Shown here one piece after another: positions 47,401 to 53,830 of a stretch of 64,000 nt of DNA; the stretch's first letter is position 1; every line of letters starts with the position of its first letter. Source of the DNA: Torreya grandis (lineage: Eukaryota > Streptophyta > Pinopsida > Cupressales > Taxaceae); NCBI GenBank assembly GCA_037957365.1, contig JARHVA010000315.1, positions 2,274,001 through 2,338,000 on the forward strand, read 5' to 3'. The notes under the pieces were generated by a model. The model worked only from the letters and a program-made list of their open reading frames with translations. It searched no databases and had not been told where the DNA came from. The translations under genes were made by a program, and so were the position numbers.

Positions 47401-49436
47401 AATCGGTCATTGATGAAAGAAATCAGTATTACTGTTAAATAATCGCCACATTTAATTCAAGAGAAAATCACAAGCTTCAGAGTGAGAACTTTAGGAAGAT
47501 TCTTGGGGTCTGGCTCCTAGAATTTAACACAAACAGGATAGTATGCAGGGAGCTGCAGCTCCTGCGTCCTACATCTGCTCTGTAGAGGATCATATGAATG
47601 CTGCCAGATGGAACTGCAGGAAAAAACATGATCTTTTACAGAAAAATAAGAACCTATATTTTTTAGGTTAAATGTTATTCGCCTGTGTGGAAAGTGGGGC
47701 TGTAACCTTCCCTCACCTACTTAAGAATTTTATTGCCAAGTGGAGAGTACAACTGCAACTATGATAGCGTTCCAGGTGATCCCTGCAACAGAAAACTTCA
47801 GTTGAAAGCAGAGAAACTAAAACTTTTTTCCAAGATGTGGAGCAGCGGCTGAATCTGATGGCCTTTTCCAGGACAGGAAGGCGTGGAGGGCTAGGACTCT
47901 ACATTGCCCACAATATATTTTTGTGGCCATTTGTCATGCTGCATATGGTTTCTGTACATATACATGTTTTTTTCTGAAAAGGCAGACAAAATTCAGTTGC
48001 TAAAGGAAGAGCAAGGGACCATATACATGTAAAATTCTCCTAAAATTTCGCCACAGCGCCAGCTAAGAAATATGCAGTTGCCCCCTCCATGGGACCAGGC
48101 CTAAATGTGGCTATTTAATGCTATGTTTTTGGGAACACTCCCTGATTTTTCTCAGCCAAAGAGAAAACAAAATCAGAAATGTACTGGGCCAACTTTGAAC
48201 TTCAAATCTGGCGGGCAATCCCATGGAGGGGGCATTCCACAGCTTTAATAGCCCGTGCTGCAGATAAATTTTAGGATCTCTTTTGTAATTATACAGTCCC
48301 ATGAAATATCAAATGTTAGATTTTGCTATAGATTTGAAGGATTTTTCTATTAAAATTATTTAAAAACATATTATCAAAAAAAATTAGACCACATATAAAC
48401 TACGATTTACTTAAAACCTTCCCTAAAAAATTATAGCAACTCCTAAAAACTTCCTTTCCCCTATTGAGAGCACCAGCAAAAATGCTATTTTAAGAAATGA
48501 TTCTAAATTTTGTACAAGCAGGTATTTTTATATTTCATGGGATCACCTGCACCATATATATAACAGTTGTTGCCCCTCCATGGGACAACCTATAGATTAT
48601 CTCAGCAACATCAGCACTATGTCGCTCTACACACGCCAGGTTTTGAACTAAGGTGTTCCAACATAGCAACGCCCTATCGCAGACAGCTGGCTAAATAGGA
48701 AATTTAGCAAAAAGAAAAGAAGGGGAAAAAAAACTGAACTGAACTGCAATTGCTTAAATAAGTAGCTAACTATGAACCGACCTGAGGTCCCAAAATAGGG
48801 GTATTAGCCTTCACCGCCTGCGCGCTTATGCCCCTCATGACATGTAGACCAAACTTTAAACCCATCGCGTGCACGCGATCCGCAACAACCTTCAGCCCTC
48901 TGCCCCCTGCTGACGACGGCCATCGTACAGGGTCTGGAATAGGCCGCCCCCATATGTCTATCACATCGAACCCAGGGGACCCCACCGATGCTCCAGGCTC
49001 TAGCTTCCTGTACCACAAAAAATCCAAGACTGCATACTGCATATCTCTTTCGTGTCAGCTGTAGCTTCAACTTCTAAACAAAACATCGGAAGCTCAAAAA
49101 AATGGTTTTTTCTTCTGTTTTTTTTGGGGGATTTACCTCGTAGCCGAGTGGGAGCAGTTCATCGGCCATAATCTGCGCATTCGCCAGAAACGCGTATTCC
49201 GATATGATCCATGAGAAAGAATCGTACGAATTCCATCCTCTCGGAGGCGTGCTAGCCCTGCGCTCCCCTGCATCGACCCCGCTGAGGGCACCACGGCTCT
49301 GATGTGACCACCCGCCGAAAGAAAACCACAACCAGTTTCTTGAAATGGCAAGCTAAAATAGATAAGGACGTGGAACTCACCAGATCAGAGAAATGCTTAG
49401 CGTAATAACCAGCAGCAACGCCAAGCTTTGCGCCAT
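20240..49436 (-). CDS. APSE: GH27 beta-L-arabinopyranosidase / alpha-galactosidase (APSE type), 14 exons
   Basis: Secreted glycoside hydrolase family 27 enzyme. Plant APSE proteins remove beta-L-arabinopyranose, and also alpha-galactose, from cell-wall arabinogalactan. CDS joins, in gene order: 49381-49436, 49137-49257, 48782-49036, 46324-46498, 46093-46154, 22950-23113, 22698-22795, 22495-22553, 22043-22177, 21702-21940, 21391-21541, 21218-21293, 20776-20826, 20240-20493. They total 1,896 nt (631 aa plus stop), every phase closes, and every intron is GT-AG. Residues 1-19 form a hydrophobic signal peptide. PPRGWNSYDSF lies near residue 25. The nucleophile is probably D206 in VDFVKHDCIFGDD and the acid/base D262 in YRVTGDDWDTW; WPDLDMLPLGWLTDPG, KSPLMFGGD and a C-terminal beta-sandwich region follow. 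The length fits my recollection of plant APSE (about 640 aa). Two junctions have in-frame alternatives (exons 2 and 13). No frameshift or stop was seen. Fold and family are secure; the choice of APSE over another GH27 subgroup is inference. Confidence 0.9.
20776..20826 (-). CDS. APSE: APSE exon 13
   Basis: Short exon encoding V-DNARAWIANGSK, matching the family motif xSWIATGxKG. The acceptor TTGTTGAAG (exon start 20826) is chosen for its T-rich tract. ACCAAG, 12 bases on (exon start 20814), is also in frame and would drop four residues. The donor is AAAAG|GTATGT. Intron 13 is 282 bp. Confidence 0.75.
20933..21180. repeat. Foldback / MITE-like inverted repeat in APSE intron 12
   Basis: Left arm about 20,933-21,030 and right arm about 21,090-21,180 are imperfect inverted copies. 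TTTTAAGAGACAAG on the left pairs with CTTGTCTTCAAAA on the right. GGATAAATT, a central TTTTGAACCACA and ATGAAT-type blocks occur in order in both arms, separated by a loop of about 60 bp. No clear target duplication was found, so the class is unassigned. The RNA could form a long hairpin inside the intron. Confidence 0.75.
21218..21293 (-). CDS. APSE: APSE exon 12 (WELTDDGELQNNYTGLC)
   Basis: 25 codons plus one base. DWELTDDGELQNNYTGLC resembles the W.L...G.L...Y.GLC strand of the plant C-terminal domain. The donor is GAAG|GTGATT. The frame stays open into the intron, so a retained-intron product would add about 27 residues before a stop. A foldback repeat begins 37 bp inside intron 12 (391 bp). 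Confidence 0.8.
21391..21541 (-). CDS. APSE: APSE exon 11
   Basis: 50 codons: DFRYAENNRRSRQLASVIEE, then a Cys-containing segment ending CTGRASQ. The acceptor is ATTGCAG and the donor CAG|GTAATC. Intron 11 is 97 bp. Confidence 0.85.
21702..21940 (-). CDS. APSE: APSE exon 10 (inter-domain region)
   Basis: 79 codons plus two bases, after a T10 tract and CAG acceptor. It encodes FFQISFVRVTRHNK and a Ser/Asn-rich segment ending near CLHLRTQPTAS. It is variable within the family and joins the barrel to the C-terminal domain. The donor is ATT|GTAAGT, with a stop right after it in frame. Intron 10 is 160 bp. Confidence 0.85.
22043..22177 (-). CDS. APSE: APSE exon 9 (KSPLMFGGD)
   Basis: 45 codons in phase 0: MTLWSMAKSPLMFGGDLQ, then the ITNPTLLAINAHSTNNKE helix that ends the GH27 barrel. 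The acceptor is TTGCTGCAG and the donor GAG|GTATGC. Intron 9 is 102 bp. Confidence 0.9.
22495..22553 (-). CDS. APSE: APSE exon 8 (NQGPHR..TYEEQKTQ)
   Basis: 59 nt. It completes G311 and encodes VNQGPHRFCSLTYEEQKTQ, equivalent to the GPHR..L..EEQ segment of plant GH27 enzymes. The acceptor is TTTTTGACAG and the donor CAG|GTTAGT. Intron 8 is 317 bp. Confidence 0.9.
22698..22795 (-). CDS. APSE: APSE exon 7 (WPDLDMLPLGWLTDPG)
   Basis: Encodes RAFASSGLIGAQGLHGQ and then the conserved WPDLDMLPLGWL substrate-pocket loop. The acceptor is TGTAG; the donor CCAG|GTGGTG has an alternative GT three bases on. Intron 6 is 154 bp and intron 7 is 144 bp. Confidence 0.9.
22950..23113 (-). CDS. APSE: APSE exon 6 (acid/base motif YRVTGDDWDTW)
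   Basis: 54 codons plus two bases, beginning IIGELERPILYSISPG, which continues exon 5 (FTVSQ) in phase 0 as the family requires. YRVTGDDWDTW holds the likely acid/base aspartate. The acceptor TTTACCCTCAG closes intron 5; the donor is TCAAG|GTGATA. Its match in phase and content to exon 5, 23 kb away, is the main evidence that both halves form one gene. Confidence 0.9.
23117..24249. other. 3' end of APSE intron 5, unassigned DNA
   Basis: Contains a 78-codon plus-strand frame (23,641-23,877) with no homology I know and a short duplication (TTTACTTTGTTACTTGGTTCATATAT, near 23,413 and 23,456). No gene supported. Confidence 0.5.
25066..25505. mobile_element. Short non-autonomous hAT element in the LINE ORF1
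   Basis: 440 bp with terminal inverted repeats CATTGTTACCAAATTC / GAATTTGGTAACTATG and a perfect 8-bp target duplication CTCTAAAC (25058-25065, 25506-25513). No coding capacity; AT-rich core with a short (TA)n run. The ends resemble those of the element at 41,767. Confidence 0.93.
26675..26866 (+). pseudogene. LINE ORF2 endonuclease (APE-type) N-terminus, fragment
   Basis: MKIDSWNASDLETNDRKSIV followed by FFLLQEVKEADVS matches the start of plant L1 ORF2 endonucleases (typically WN.RGL..... and ..QETK), though the catalytic N/E pattern is degenerate. A stop follows within 65 codons; further fragments (GGDFNMIEDKED near 27,066, lying between stops) continue the domain. Confidence 0.75.
27780..29270 (+). 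pseudogene. LINE ORF2 reverse transcriptase, broken
   Basis: RT blocks in order: KYFIRILEAKHVREK, LKDDKSPGFDRFLVEFYK, NREVIMLIPKEGG, RRPITLLNVSYKILA, RPLAPTLFAIVSEALH (about 28,860) and LFVDDTTLF (28,981, the F/YxDD active site). Interrupted by stops and by a 250-bp tandem duplication. Confidence 0.85.
28070..28569 (+). repeat. 250-bp tandem duplication in the LINE RT
   Basis: 28070-28319 and 28320-28569 are two copies of one 250-bp unit with a single difference that I can see (A at 28158, C at 28408). 250 is not divisible by 3, so the repeat also breaks the RT frame. Confidence 0.9.
29670..30274. repeat. 303-bp tandem duplication at the hAT left end
   Basis: AAATCCGAATGCGTTCGG at 29670 recurs as AAATCCGAATGCATTCGG at 29973, and the following roughly 300 bp are nearly identical, including a TATATATA-AAGAGAGAG run. 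The second copy runs into the transposase C-terminus. Confidence 0.88.
30252..32220 (-). pseudogene. hAT-family transposase remnant (BED finger, DUF659-like core, C-terminal dimerisation region)
   Basis: Reading on the minus strand: a BED-type finger start KCTLCDSNIIRTITKVCNHY (about 32,190); a core (31,873-31,460) with NPHMKAMVEGIANF, CTVISDGWSDIERRPLFN and NILTQCPKGSMFVKSIDTS, typical of hAT transposases with a DUF659 domain; then ETRFASNFITLQ; and the dimerisation region with CVSASASERNWSTYDLIHTN near 30,510 and NRLGAKRFSDLVFIHNSLRL. Stops and frameshifts between these blocks make it inactive. C-terminal blocks match the fragment at 39,871. Confidence 0.88.
32290..34260. repeat. A/T-only block with degenerate 160-200-bp tandem periodicity
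   Basis: About 2 kb with almost no G or C. The phrase ATTAATAAATTTTAATATTTT recurs at 33203, 33364, 33557 and 33759 (last copy slightly changed), and TTTAAATTTATTATAAAATATAAATT-type blocks alternate with it. Open frames here are compositional artefacts. It lies inside the 5-kb hAT, between the transposase start and the element's 5' end. Confidence 0.85.
34781..35450 (+). repeat. 335-bp tandem duplication in the LINE 3' part
   Basis: The segment starting GAAAGTCTTGGGAAGAGGTA at 34781 recurs as GAAAGGCTTGGGAAAAGGTA at 35116 and stays collinear to about 35,450. It has many substitutions and small indels, so it is clearly older than the 250-bp duplication in the same element. Confidence 0.8.
37381..37523. 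repeat. Foldback element, ~60-bp arms
   Basis: Left arm 37381-37440 and right arm 37464-37523 are imperfect inverted copies (ATAACC..GTAGCA.ATTTTTCAATCAGTGTTTC...TGATCCATCATC) around a loop of about 23 bp. They would fold into a long hairpin. It is either a small foldback transposon or a structured remnant at the LINE's 3' side. Confidence 0.85.
37818..38146. repeat. Direct repeat pair of ~45 bp
   Basis: GCTACCTTTGTTT...GATAAATGTGGGTTTTATCAAGTCTCA appears at about 37,818-37,862 and again at about 38,100-38,146. The sequence between includes an unrelated GC-richer block (37,915-38,030). Possibly an old insertion with a duplicated flank. Confidence 0.6.
39278..40543 (+). mobile_element. hAT element, 1,266 bp, in the chromovirus 5' LTR
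   Basis: Terminal inverted repeats CATAGTCACAAGGTT / AACCTTGTGACTATG and a perfect 8-bp target duplication GTTAAAAC (39270-39277, 40544-40551). It keeps only the C-terminal transposase coding segment and is a deletion derivative of the family represented by the 5-kb element at 29,652. Confidence 0.95.
39871..40251 (+). pseudogene. hAT transposase C-terminal (dimerisation) fragment
   Basis: 127-codon open frame (126 aa plus stop) with CASASACERNWSTHDLIHTN and NRLGAKKLSDLVFVHSNLRL, the hAT C-terminal dimerisation motif. It is closely similar to the C-terminus at 30,252-30,540 and has an acidic Asp/Glu-Ala/Ser tail. It ends at a stop (40,249-40,251). Without the catalytic core it cannot transpose DNA. 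Confidence 0.88.
41767..42138. mobile_element. Short non-autonomous hAT element in the chromovirus leader/gag
   Basis: 372 bp, TIRs CATAGTTACCAAGTTCGG / CCAGATTTGGTAACTATG, perfect 8-bp target duplication GCTACAGT (41759-41766, 42139-42146). No coding capacity. Its ends match those of the 440-bp element at 25,066 more closely than those of the larger ones. Confidence 0.95.
42150..43360 (+). pseudogene. Chromovirus gag, with nested tandem duplications
   Basis: Capsid-like region: LNALTFDGSNKIS, then in alternating frames LEGDVYDWW-type sequence, NNFDDFSQRLLDRFEQKDED and FKELAKIKQQT, and DLSEKRITFLFIAGLFETLK, the usual retrotransposon gag order. The middle part occurs twice (42351-42819 and 42820-43202) and one segment twice more within the first copy. 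Frame shifts between blocks make it non-functional. Confidence 0.85.
42351..43202 (+). repeat. 469-bp gag duplication with an 87-bp duplication nested in copy 1
   Basis: GAAGATGCCATTCAATTC occurs at 42351 and 42820. Copy 1 contains an 87-bp tandem repeat (42577-42663, 42664-42750) that copy 2 lacks, which explains why copy 2 is shorter (about 382 bp). The 87-bp step came after, or was lost from, the larger duplication. Confidence 0.88.
43360..44258 (+). pseudogene. Chromovirus zinc knuckle, protease and RT N-terminus
   Basis: CFSCKEPWEPSYRC is a gag zinc knuckle whose histidine is replaced by tyrosine. It is followed by the protease motif ITLLVDSGATQNLL near 43,640, ...FYVVGLGEAHMVLGIQWL at 43,820, and the RT N-terminal segment KHSIVFSDVLPGLPPDRGLQ with IIELEQGSKPIMIT near 44,120-44,220. 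A frameshift lies between the protease halves; the RT stops just past its N-terminus. Confidence 0.85.
44259..44530 (+). pseudogene. Integrase C-terminal chromodomain of the chromovirus
   Basis: After a stop at 44,256 the text is REKIEKGLGQHVAPS, then LPPLDDKGKLVLVPEAIIA and KTVAKYLIRWKNLPP, a chromodomain-like end as in plant chromoviruses (Y-L-V-K-W.....T-W pattern, decayed after the aromatic pair). The open frame ends at 44,530, 18 bp inside the 3' LTR. Confidence 0.85.
44513..45198 (+). repeat. 3' LTR of the chromovirus
   Basis: About 686 bp, starting TGTAATGTCCCCTTTTAACC inside the last codons of the chromodomain reading frame and collinear with the 5' LTR to about 45,198. It is clearly diverged from the 5' copy by substitutions and indels, so the element is not young. 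Confidence 0.85.
45199..46090. other. 5' end of APSE intron 5, unassigned DNA
   Basis: Flank between the chromovirus 3' LTR and APSE exon 5. No coding homology seen. Confidence 0.55.
46093..46154 (-). CDS. APSE: APSE exon 5 (catalytic nucleophile KHDC)
   Basis: Two bases complete V203, then KHDCIFGDDLNVDEIFTVSQ. The aspartate in KHDC (D206) sits where the GH27 nucleophile lies (KYDNC in classical alpha-galactosidases). The acceptor is GTTGCAG; the donor CAG|GTACTT opens the 22,979-bp intron 5. Confidence 0.9.
46324..46498 (-). CDS. APSE: APSE exon 4 (to strand before nucleophile)
   Basis: 58 codons plus one base. It encodes GVPYEENGRIWRARDIAL, a Cys-Gly-Trp segment and SLYHQYAEWGVDF. The acceptor is GTGTGCAG and the donor TTTG|GTAAGA. 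Intron 4 is 169 bp. Confidence 0.9.
46499..48781 (-). other. APSE intron 3, no gene seen
   Basis: 2,283 bp between APSE exons 3 and 4. Apart from the CCATGGGA-type inverted repeats near 48.1-48.6 kb I see no coding homology in either strand. Confidence 0.7.
48079..48234. repeat. Inverted repeat in APSE intron 3
   Basis: TGCCCCCTCCATGGGA at 48079-48094 is repeated as its exact reverse complement at 48219-48234. A related TGCCCCTCCATGGGA occurs again at about 48,572-48,586. Possibly termini of a small foldback element; no target duplication identified. Confidence 0.6.
48782..49036 (-). CDS. APSE: APSE exon 3 (barrel strands; WGRPIPDPVRWPSS)
   Basis: 85 codons in phase 0, starting YAVLDFLWYR and containing GFDVIDIWGRPIPDPVRWPS and LKFGLHVMRGIS, hallmarks of GH27 barrel strands 2-3. 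The acceptor is ATGCAG and the donor CAG|GTCGGT. The stretch is markedly richer in GC and CpG than the surroundings. Intron 3 (46499-48781) is 2,283 bp. Confidence 0.9.
49137..49257 (-). CDS. APSE: APSE exon 2 (GH27 N-terminal motif)
   Basis: Encodes the start of the mature enzyme, with PPRGWNSYDSF followed by the helix leading to LLPLGYE. The acceptor used is GCGCAG at 49263-49258. A second acceptor (CCTCAG, exon start 49281) is also in frame and would add eight residues after the signal peptide; sequence alone does not decide between them. The donor is GAG|GTAAAT. Intron 2 is 100 bp. Confidence 0.85.
49381..49436 (-). CDS. APSE: APSE exon 1 (start codon, signal peptide)
   Basis: Encodes MAQSLALLLVITLSISLI plus two bases of W19, a typical secretory signal core. 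It starts at the ATG at 49436-49434 and ends at a strong donor, TG|GTGAGT. The open frame extends upstream of this ATG, but that part looks nothing like the family, and a TATA box lies only about 50 bp upstream, so this ATG is chosen. Intron 1 is 123 bp. Confidence 0.85.
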
Positions 49437-49480
49437 TTTGTTTGGAAGTGAATACGAAAATATCCAGAGGCGCAGGGTTT

Positions 49481-49490
49481 CCCATTTATA
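49481..49490 (-). promoter_or_regulatory. TATA box of the APSE gene
   Basis: CTATAAATGGG on the minus strand lies 48-54 bp upstream of the chosen ATG, which would place transcription start near 49,455-49,460 and give a very short 5' leader. Position and orientation support it; no other core element was identified. Confidence 0.55.
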
Positions 49491-49792
49491 GGAAAAGTTA
49501 AAGCGGAGACCCTGACTGGTAGGTTTAGGCTTGCAAAGAGGTCTGTCCTGACACACTTCGTGACGCCCATTGTCTTGCCTCGCAATCGGCGCTGCTTTTG
49601 AGGATTCTTTATTTGTGTTATTCGATTTGTCATCGGATTTGGACAGATGACGCTCCGTGGATTGAGGCACCCACACTGTGATAATGTAAACGAAAGACAG
49701 GCGGTCAATGTCATTTCTCCTGATTCCAAATCCAAGGTAACAAAGGGTCCCACGCTGGGGCTGCCTATAAATATGACAGACGAGGTCTTATG

Positions 49793-49868
49793 ATACGCTA
49801 CGCATGGCATCCAAAACTCTAAAGTATTTAATGGGTATCTCATACGCTACGCATGGCATCCAAAACTC
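49793..49868. repeat. 27-bp exact direct repeat upstream of the APSE promoter
   Basis: The same 27 bp (beginning atacgctacgcatggc) occurs at 49793-49819 and 49842-49868, a 49-bp period, roughly 360-430 bp upstream of the APSE ATG. The copies are identical. A plus-strand TATAAATA lies beside it at 49766-49773. Confidence 0.8.
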
Positions 49869-49879
49869 GCACGGGAAAT

Positions 49880-52300
49880 TGTTTTGATGCGGGCATTCCG
49901 TACATGTGAGCGGCTATTTTTATCTTTTTTAAAATTTCTTTTACTCATTGATACGTGGTATCAATTTATTTGTTGTAAGTTAAAAAGCTATCCGCAAGGT
50001 GTCAAAGGTACGTGCATGGGTTCAAAGACACTATCGAGTGTGCTCACGGCGTTTTTTCTTACTGGAGAGATTATTTAAGAATAGATATGCAATAAAGTGG
50101 TCTAGGGTTGAATGTCAAAAAAGAATTATAAAATAATTTTTTATTGGTTGTAAAGTGTTTTTTTAAGCCTAGATTTTTTTTATGAGAATTGTAAATTTTT
50201 GTCTCCAACGTTTATTTATCTCTGAAAATTTTTTCCCTATGTAGCTACTGCGCTTACTCTAAAATAATTAGAGTTGCTCCCTCTAGAGGCCCACCTTGTT
50301 ATTGTCACTTTTGATGTTGTATGCTAGGGCTAGTACTCTTACAAATATAGGAAATAGGTTTCCATTAAAAAATTTAATAATTTTCACTGATTGAAAAAAA
50401 ATCTTCAAAAATGCTTATTTTGGGTATCATTTTCAACACAGGGAAGTAATGAGAAATGGAAAAAAAAAGTTTCAACTCCGTAAAAAATTCAAATTTTACT
50501 TATGACATGGCATCCTTACATATGGTTGCTTCCAAAATTTTCCCTCCAATATTTTATTTGGGGGTTTAAGACTACAATATATACAACTTAAAAGTGTTGA
50601 CAGCGCCAAAAAAGAATGCAGAGCGGAACAAAGAGCTACAAATCTAAAGAGGAAATCATTTGAGATATAAAAAGTTAATTTGTATTTTTTTCTTGTTAAT
50701 TTAAAAATAAATCAATAAAAAATATATATATATATAAATCATGCATTTTATATTTGCTCTTTTGCTCCTTGAAAAAAAATCCTAATTTATTTTAGTAAAT
50801 AAATTAGAAGTCACTCATTTTATATTTGCTCTCTTTGCTCTTTTTCCAGAGGGTTGGATTTGAGATAAATATGGTTTGTCCTTGAGTTTTGAGGATCCAT
50901 TTTTTTATTTCTTATTATTTTAAAAAACAATAATCAATCATAGAGTTAGTGAAAATTAGATCAGAACATACAATTCACAATTACACAATTAAAATTCAAA
51001 TGTGCTAATATTTTTATTTTTGGCCTTAATTCCTATTTCTAAATTAAAGTAACATTCAAAGATAATATTTTTGCTAAGGATCTTCTCTAATGCAACTTTG
51101 TAAGAAATCATTGCTTTCTCCATTAATGAATACAAATGAAAAAAGGACAAACTTTTTCATTGCTTATGTTCTTTTTTGGTATAGTTAAGGGACTTTTTCA
51201 CTATGTGTGTTTCATTTTTTGTAAAGTTGGAGAACTTTTTCACTGTTTATGTTCTTTTTTTTTGTGTATTTGAATGACTCCCTTCGCTAGGATGTCAGCA
51301 CTATATCCCTCAGATGTCCTTTACTGCGAACATATGTCTTTAGACCTTCCCTAGGTTGTCCCTAATGTTTGGGGATGTTGGGGAACATTTTCCATGTGTC
51401 TCACCATCCTTAGAATGCTAGGGACACAAAGTATGCATCTTGGATCCCTGTGATGCAACCTCATATTTTCTATAAAACATTGAAGACCACCAAGAATCAG
51501 AGTAACATGCATATACAAACATAGAGACAACTTTAGAAATTAGTTTATGACATTTTGCAAACAATAAATATTTGATATATGATTTTATGGTTAAAAAAAT
51601 GTCAATCTTATGACTAAAGATTAACATAGAGTCTTATAACTTCAATTGTTTCCTTTCCTATCATAACCAATCGTGCTCTACTTCTATTTGTAAATCCTAC
51701 CCTATTATTTTATCTTTGTTTCCAAAATAACAATTCTAATCTTCTCTCCAGATAGTAAATTGTCAAGATCTTTATTTTCTAATGAAAAATTCATAATAAT
51801 TGTAAGAAAGCATTTTTTTGGAATAGGGTATGGACATCTATCAAAAAATAATTATAATTTCCTAATATACAAGTATTTTAAATAGGAGCACGTGCACTGT
51901 TCAACAAAATGTATATTTATATGTGTGCATGTAAATGTATTGCATCAAATGAATGTTATTAGAAACTTTGAGAGTTTTTGTTGTAGTTTGTAACGCCTTT
52001 TGATTCATATCTTCATGTTTTTATTTTTCATACCAACGCAACTTATGAATCAAATTCTGTTCTTTGTGTATTTAATCATTTCATTATTAATCTTCCATTC
52101 AATGTATTAAATAATAGTACAATTTTAAGGTCTTATTGGAGCATGTTTTTCATTATAGATTTCAAAAAACTGACATCTCGAGCAAAGATGATATCACATA
52201 TTAATTTATGATCTCCAACAGTTTCACCAAGTTAACTTTCATTACTGTATTCAAGTAGTTCAAGGTAGTAATATTTGTTGTGCTTTTAGTGACATCACTT
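49880..52300. other. Upstream intergenic DNA, no gene seen
   Basis: A+T-rich, no homology on either strand; a few mononucleotide and (TA)n runs (about 50,716). A short duplicated phrase around CTTTTTCACT.TTTATGTTCTTTTTT occurs near 51,155 and 51,235. Confidence 0.5.
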
Positions 52301-52319
52301 CAATCTCTCTCTTGTGTAG

Positions 52320-53830
52320 CACTATAATCCTCTGAACCACTACAAATGTGATCGCTATGAAGGTGGAATTGATGAATATGTGAGCTTTGGCAATTCCCTT
52401 TCAAACTTTCTAGGCAATGTAGTGTCATTTATATTGATGTGGGTTTTATACACACCAAATATTCTTATAGGAACGTCCCAAATATTTTAGTATTGATGAA
52501 TATTTATCCTATAAGCATGTTCATAGAAAGATAAATTAATTCTAGCTTGATCAGATTGAAATCAAATCATGATGGAATGTGTCATGATAATTGATTTTGA
52601 CCTAGAGAAAAATATTGAAGAGAAGAGCAGTTGGAAAGAGAGGGAGGTATTTATCCTCTAAGTTTGTTTGTATAAAGAAAAATATCTCTTAGATATATGA
52701 ATTTATCACCAAAATATGATAAAATATATCCTAATAATGGTTTCCATTAAAGGCTATAAAGTCAAGAGAAGAATGATTGGAGAGGGAAGGGGTATTTCTC
52801 CTATGAGATTGTTTGTAGATACAGACAAATTTTATAGAAGAAAGAGTTTGGTACCAAAAAATGATGGAATGTTTCCTAATAATTAGTTTTCCTTTAAATC
52901 TAATTATATAAGAGAAGAACAGTTCGAAAGTGATGAAGGTGCCTCTCCAATGAGTTGGTTTCTATAAATATAGAGATTTTGTAGATGAATGAGCTGACCC
53001 AATTCATTTTGAATGGCACATGTGAAACTATTGTTTATAATATCATTATAGACCAAGAAAGAGATTTTACCTAGAGAAGAGGGAATCATCCCTGATAGTT
53101 TACTCAAATTCAAGTTTAATAACTTAAACTTGATAGTTTACTCAAATTCAAGTTTAATAACTTAAACTAAGTAAGCATACCCTATTTGAGGGGAATTGGT
53201 CCTTGGAGTTTGTCATTACTCAAAATTTAGGACTACAAGGCTAAGAGATTACTCCAAGTAAATGGAATGGTGGATGACAATATATTATTTTCATTACTTA
53301 ATGCAATCAACTAGGTGAGCATACCCAACTCATTAGAAATGAAGCCTTAGAGTTTATTATTACTCAAATATAAGGTTATCAATTTTGAGAGGCTACCCAA
53401 AGAGGAAGGAATGGAACCTATTAATTTGTTGTGTCCTAGGAAAAGAATCAATAAATATGCGATGAAACCTAATTCGTGGGGAATGCCACCTTCCAGCTGG
53501 TTCTAACCTAAGGTTAGAATTTTAAACCTATAAATACCACCAAATTATTGTGGAATATGGCCATGTAGGTTGTTTTTGGTCAAAGAAAGCAATGTCAAAA
53601 ATACAAATTACTAAGGAAAGGAGATATTGAACCATTTTAAACTAGTAAGTTTTAGTTCAACAACCCTTACCTTGTCCAAATTGCATTCAACCCTCATCTA
53701 ATTACAAAAAGATTCATTGGAATTTTAATTGGCTAATGAATGAATAAGATCACTAGTCACGAAATACCTAAATTGGAGTAGATATTCCTAATTCTAGGAA
53801 GAAATTTTCCCCAAAAATGTGTTTTGCAAA
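52320..53830 (-). pseudogene. Leucine-rich-repeat receptor-like pseudogene
   Basis: Minus-strand text shows serial plant-type LRRs: KNNLHGHIPQ (about 53,580), NQLEGGIPHELG (about 53,490), GSIPSSLGSLSKLITLYLSN-like repeats, LSGMIPSSLGKISFL, NELGQLIHLQNLYIYRNQL and PSSLSNCSSL (53,100-52,910), and IPPSLSNCSSLQYFSLGQNQ (about 52,650). The consensus LxxLxxLxLxxNxLxGxIPxxLG is plain, but stops and frame changes occur in almost every repeat. No kinase domain is visible. It is a relic of an LRR receptor kinase or receptor-like protein. A 38-bp tandem pair sits at 53,093-53,168. Confidence 0.75.
53093..53168. repeat. 38-bp perfect tandem duplication in the LRR pseudogene
   Basis: 53093-53130 and 53131-53168 are identical (TGATAGTTTACTCAAATTCA...), one of several tandem duplications in the window. 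Confidence 0.9.

Noticed and set aside
49766..49773. Plus-strand TATAAATA as promoter of a divergent gene
   Set aside because: No plus-strand coding sequence follows to the right within several kb; kept only as a remark.
49377..49843. Minus-strand open frames of 99-148 codons upstream of the APSE signal peptide
   Set aside because: They overlap the promoter and TATA box, show no family similarity, and run in other frames; the ATG at 49436 gives a proper signal peptide.
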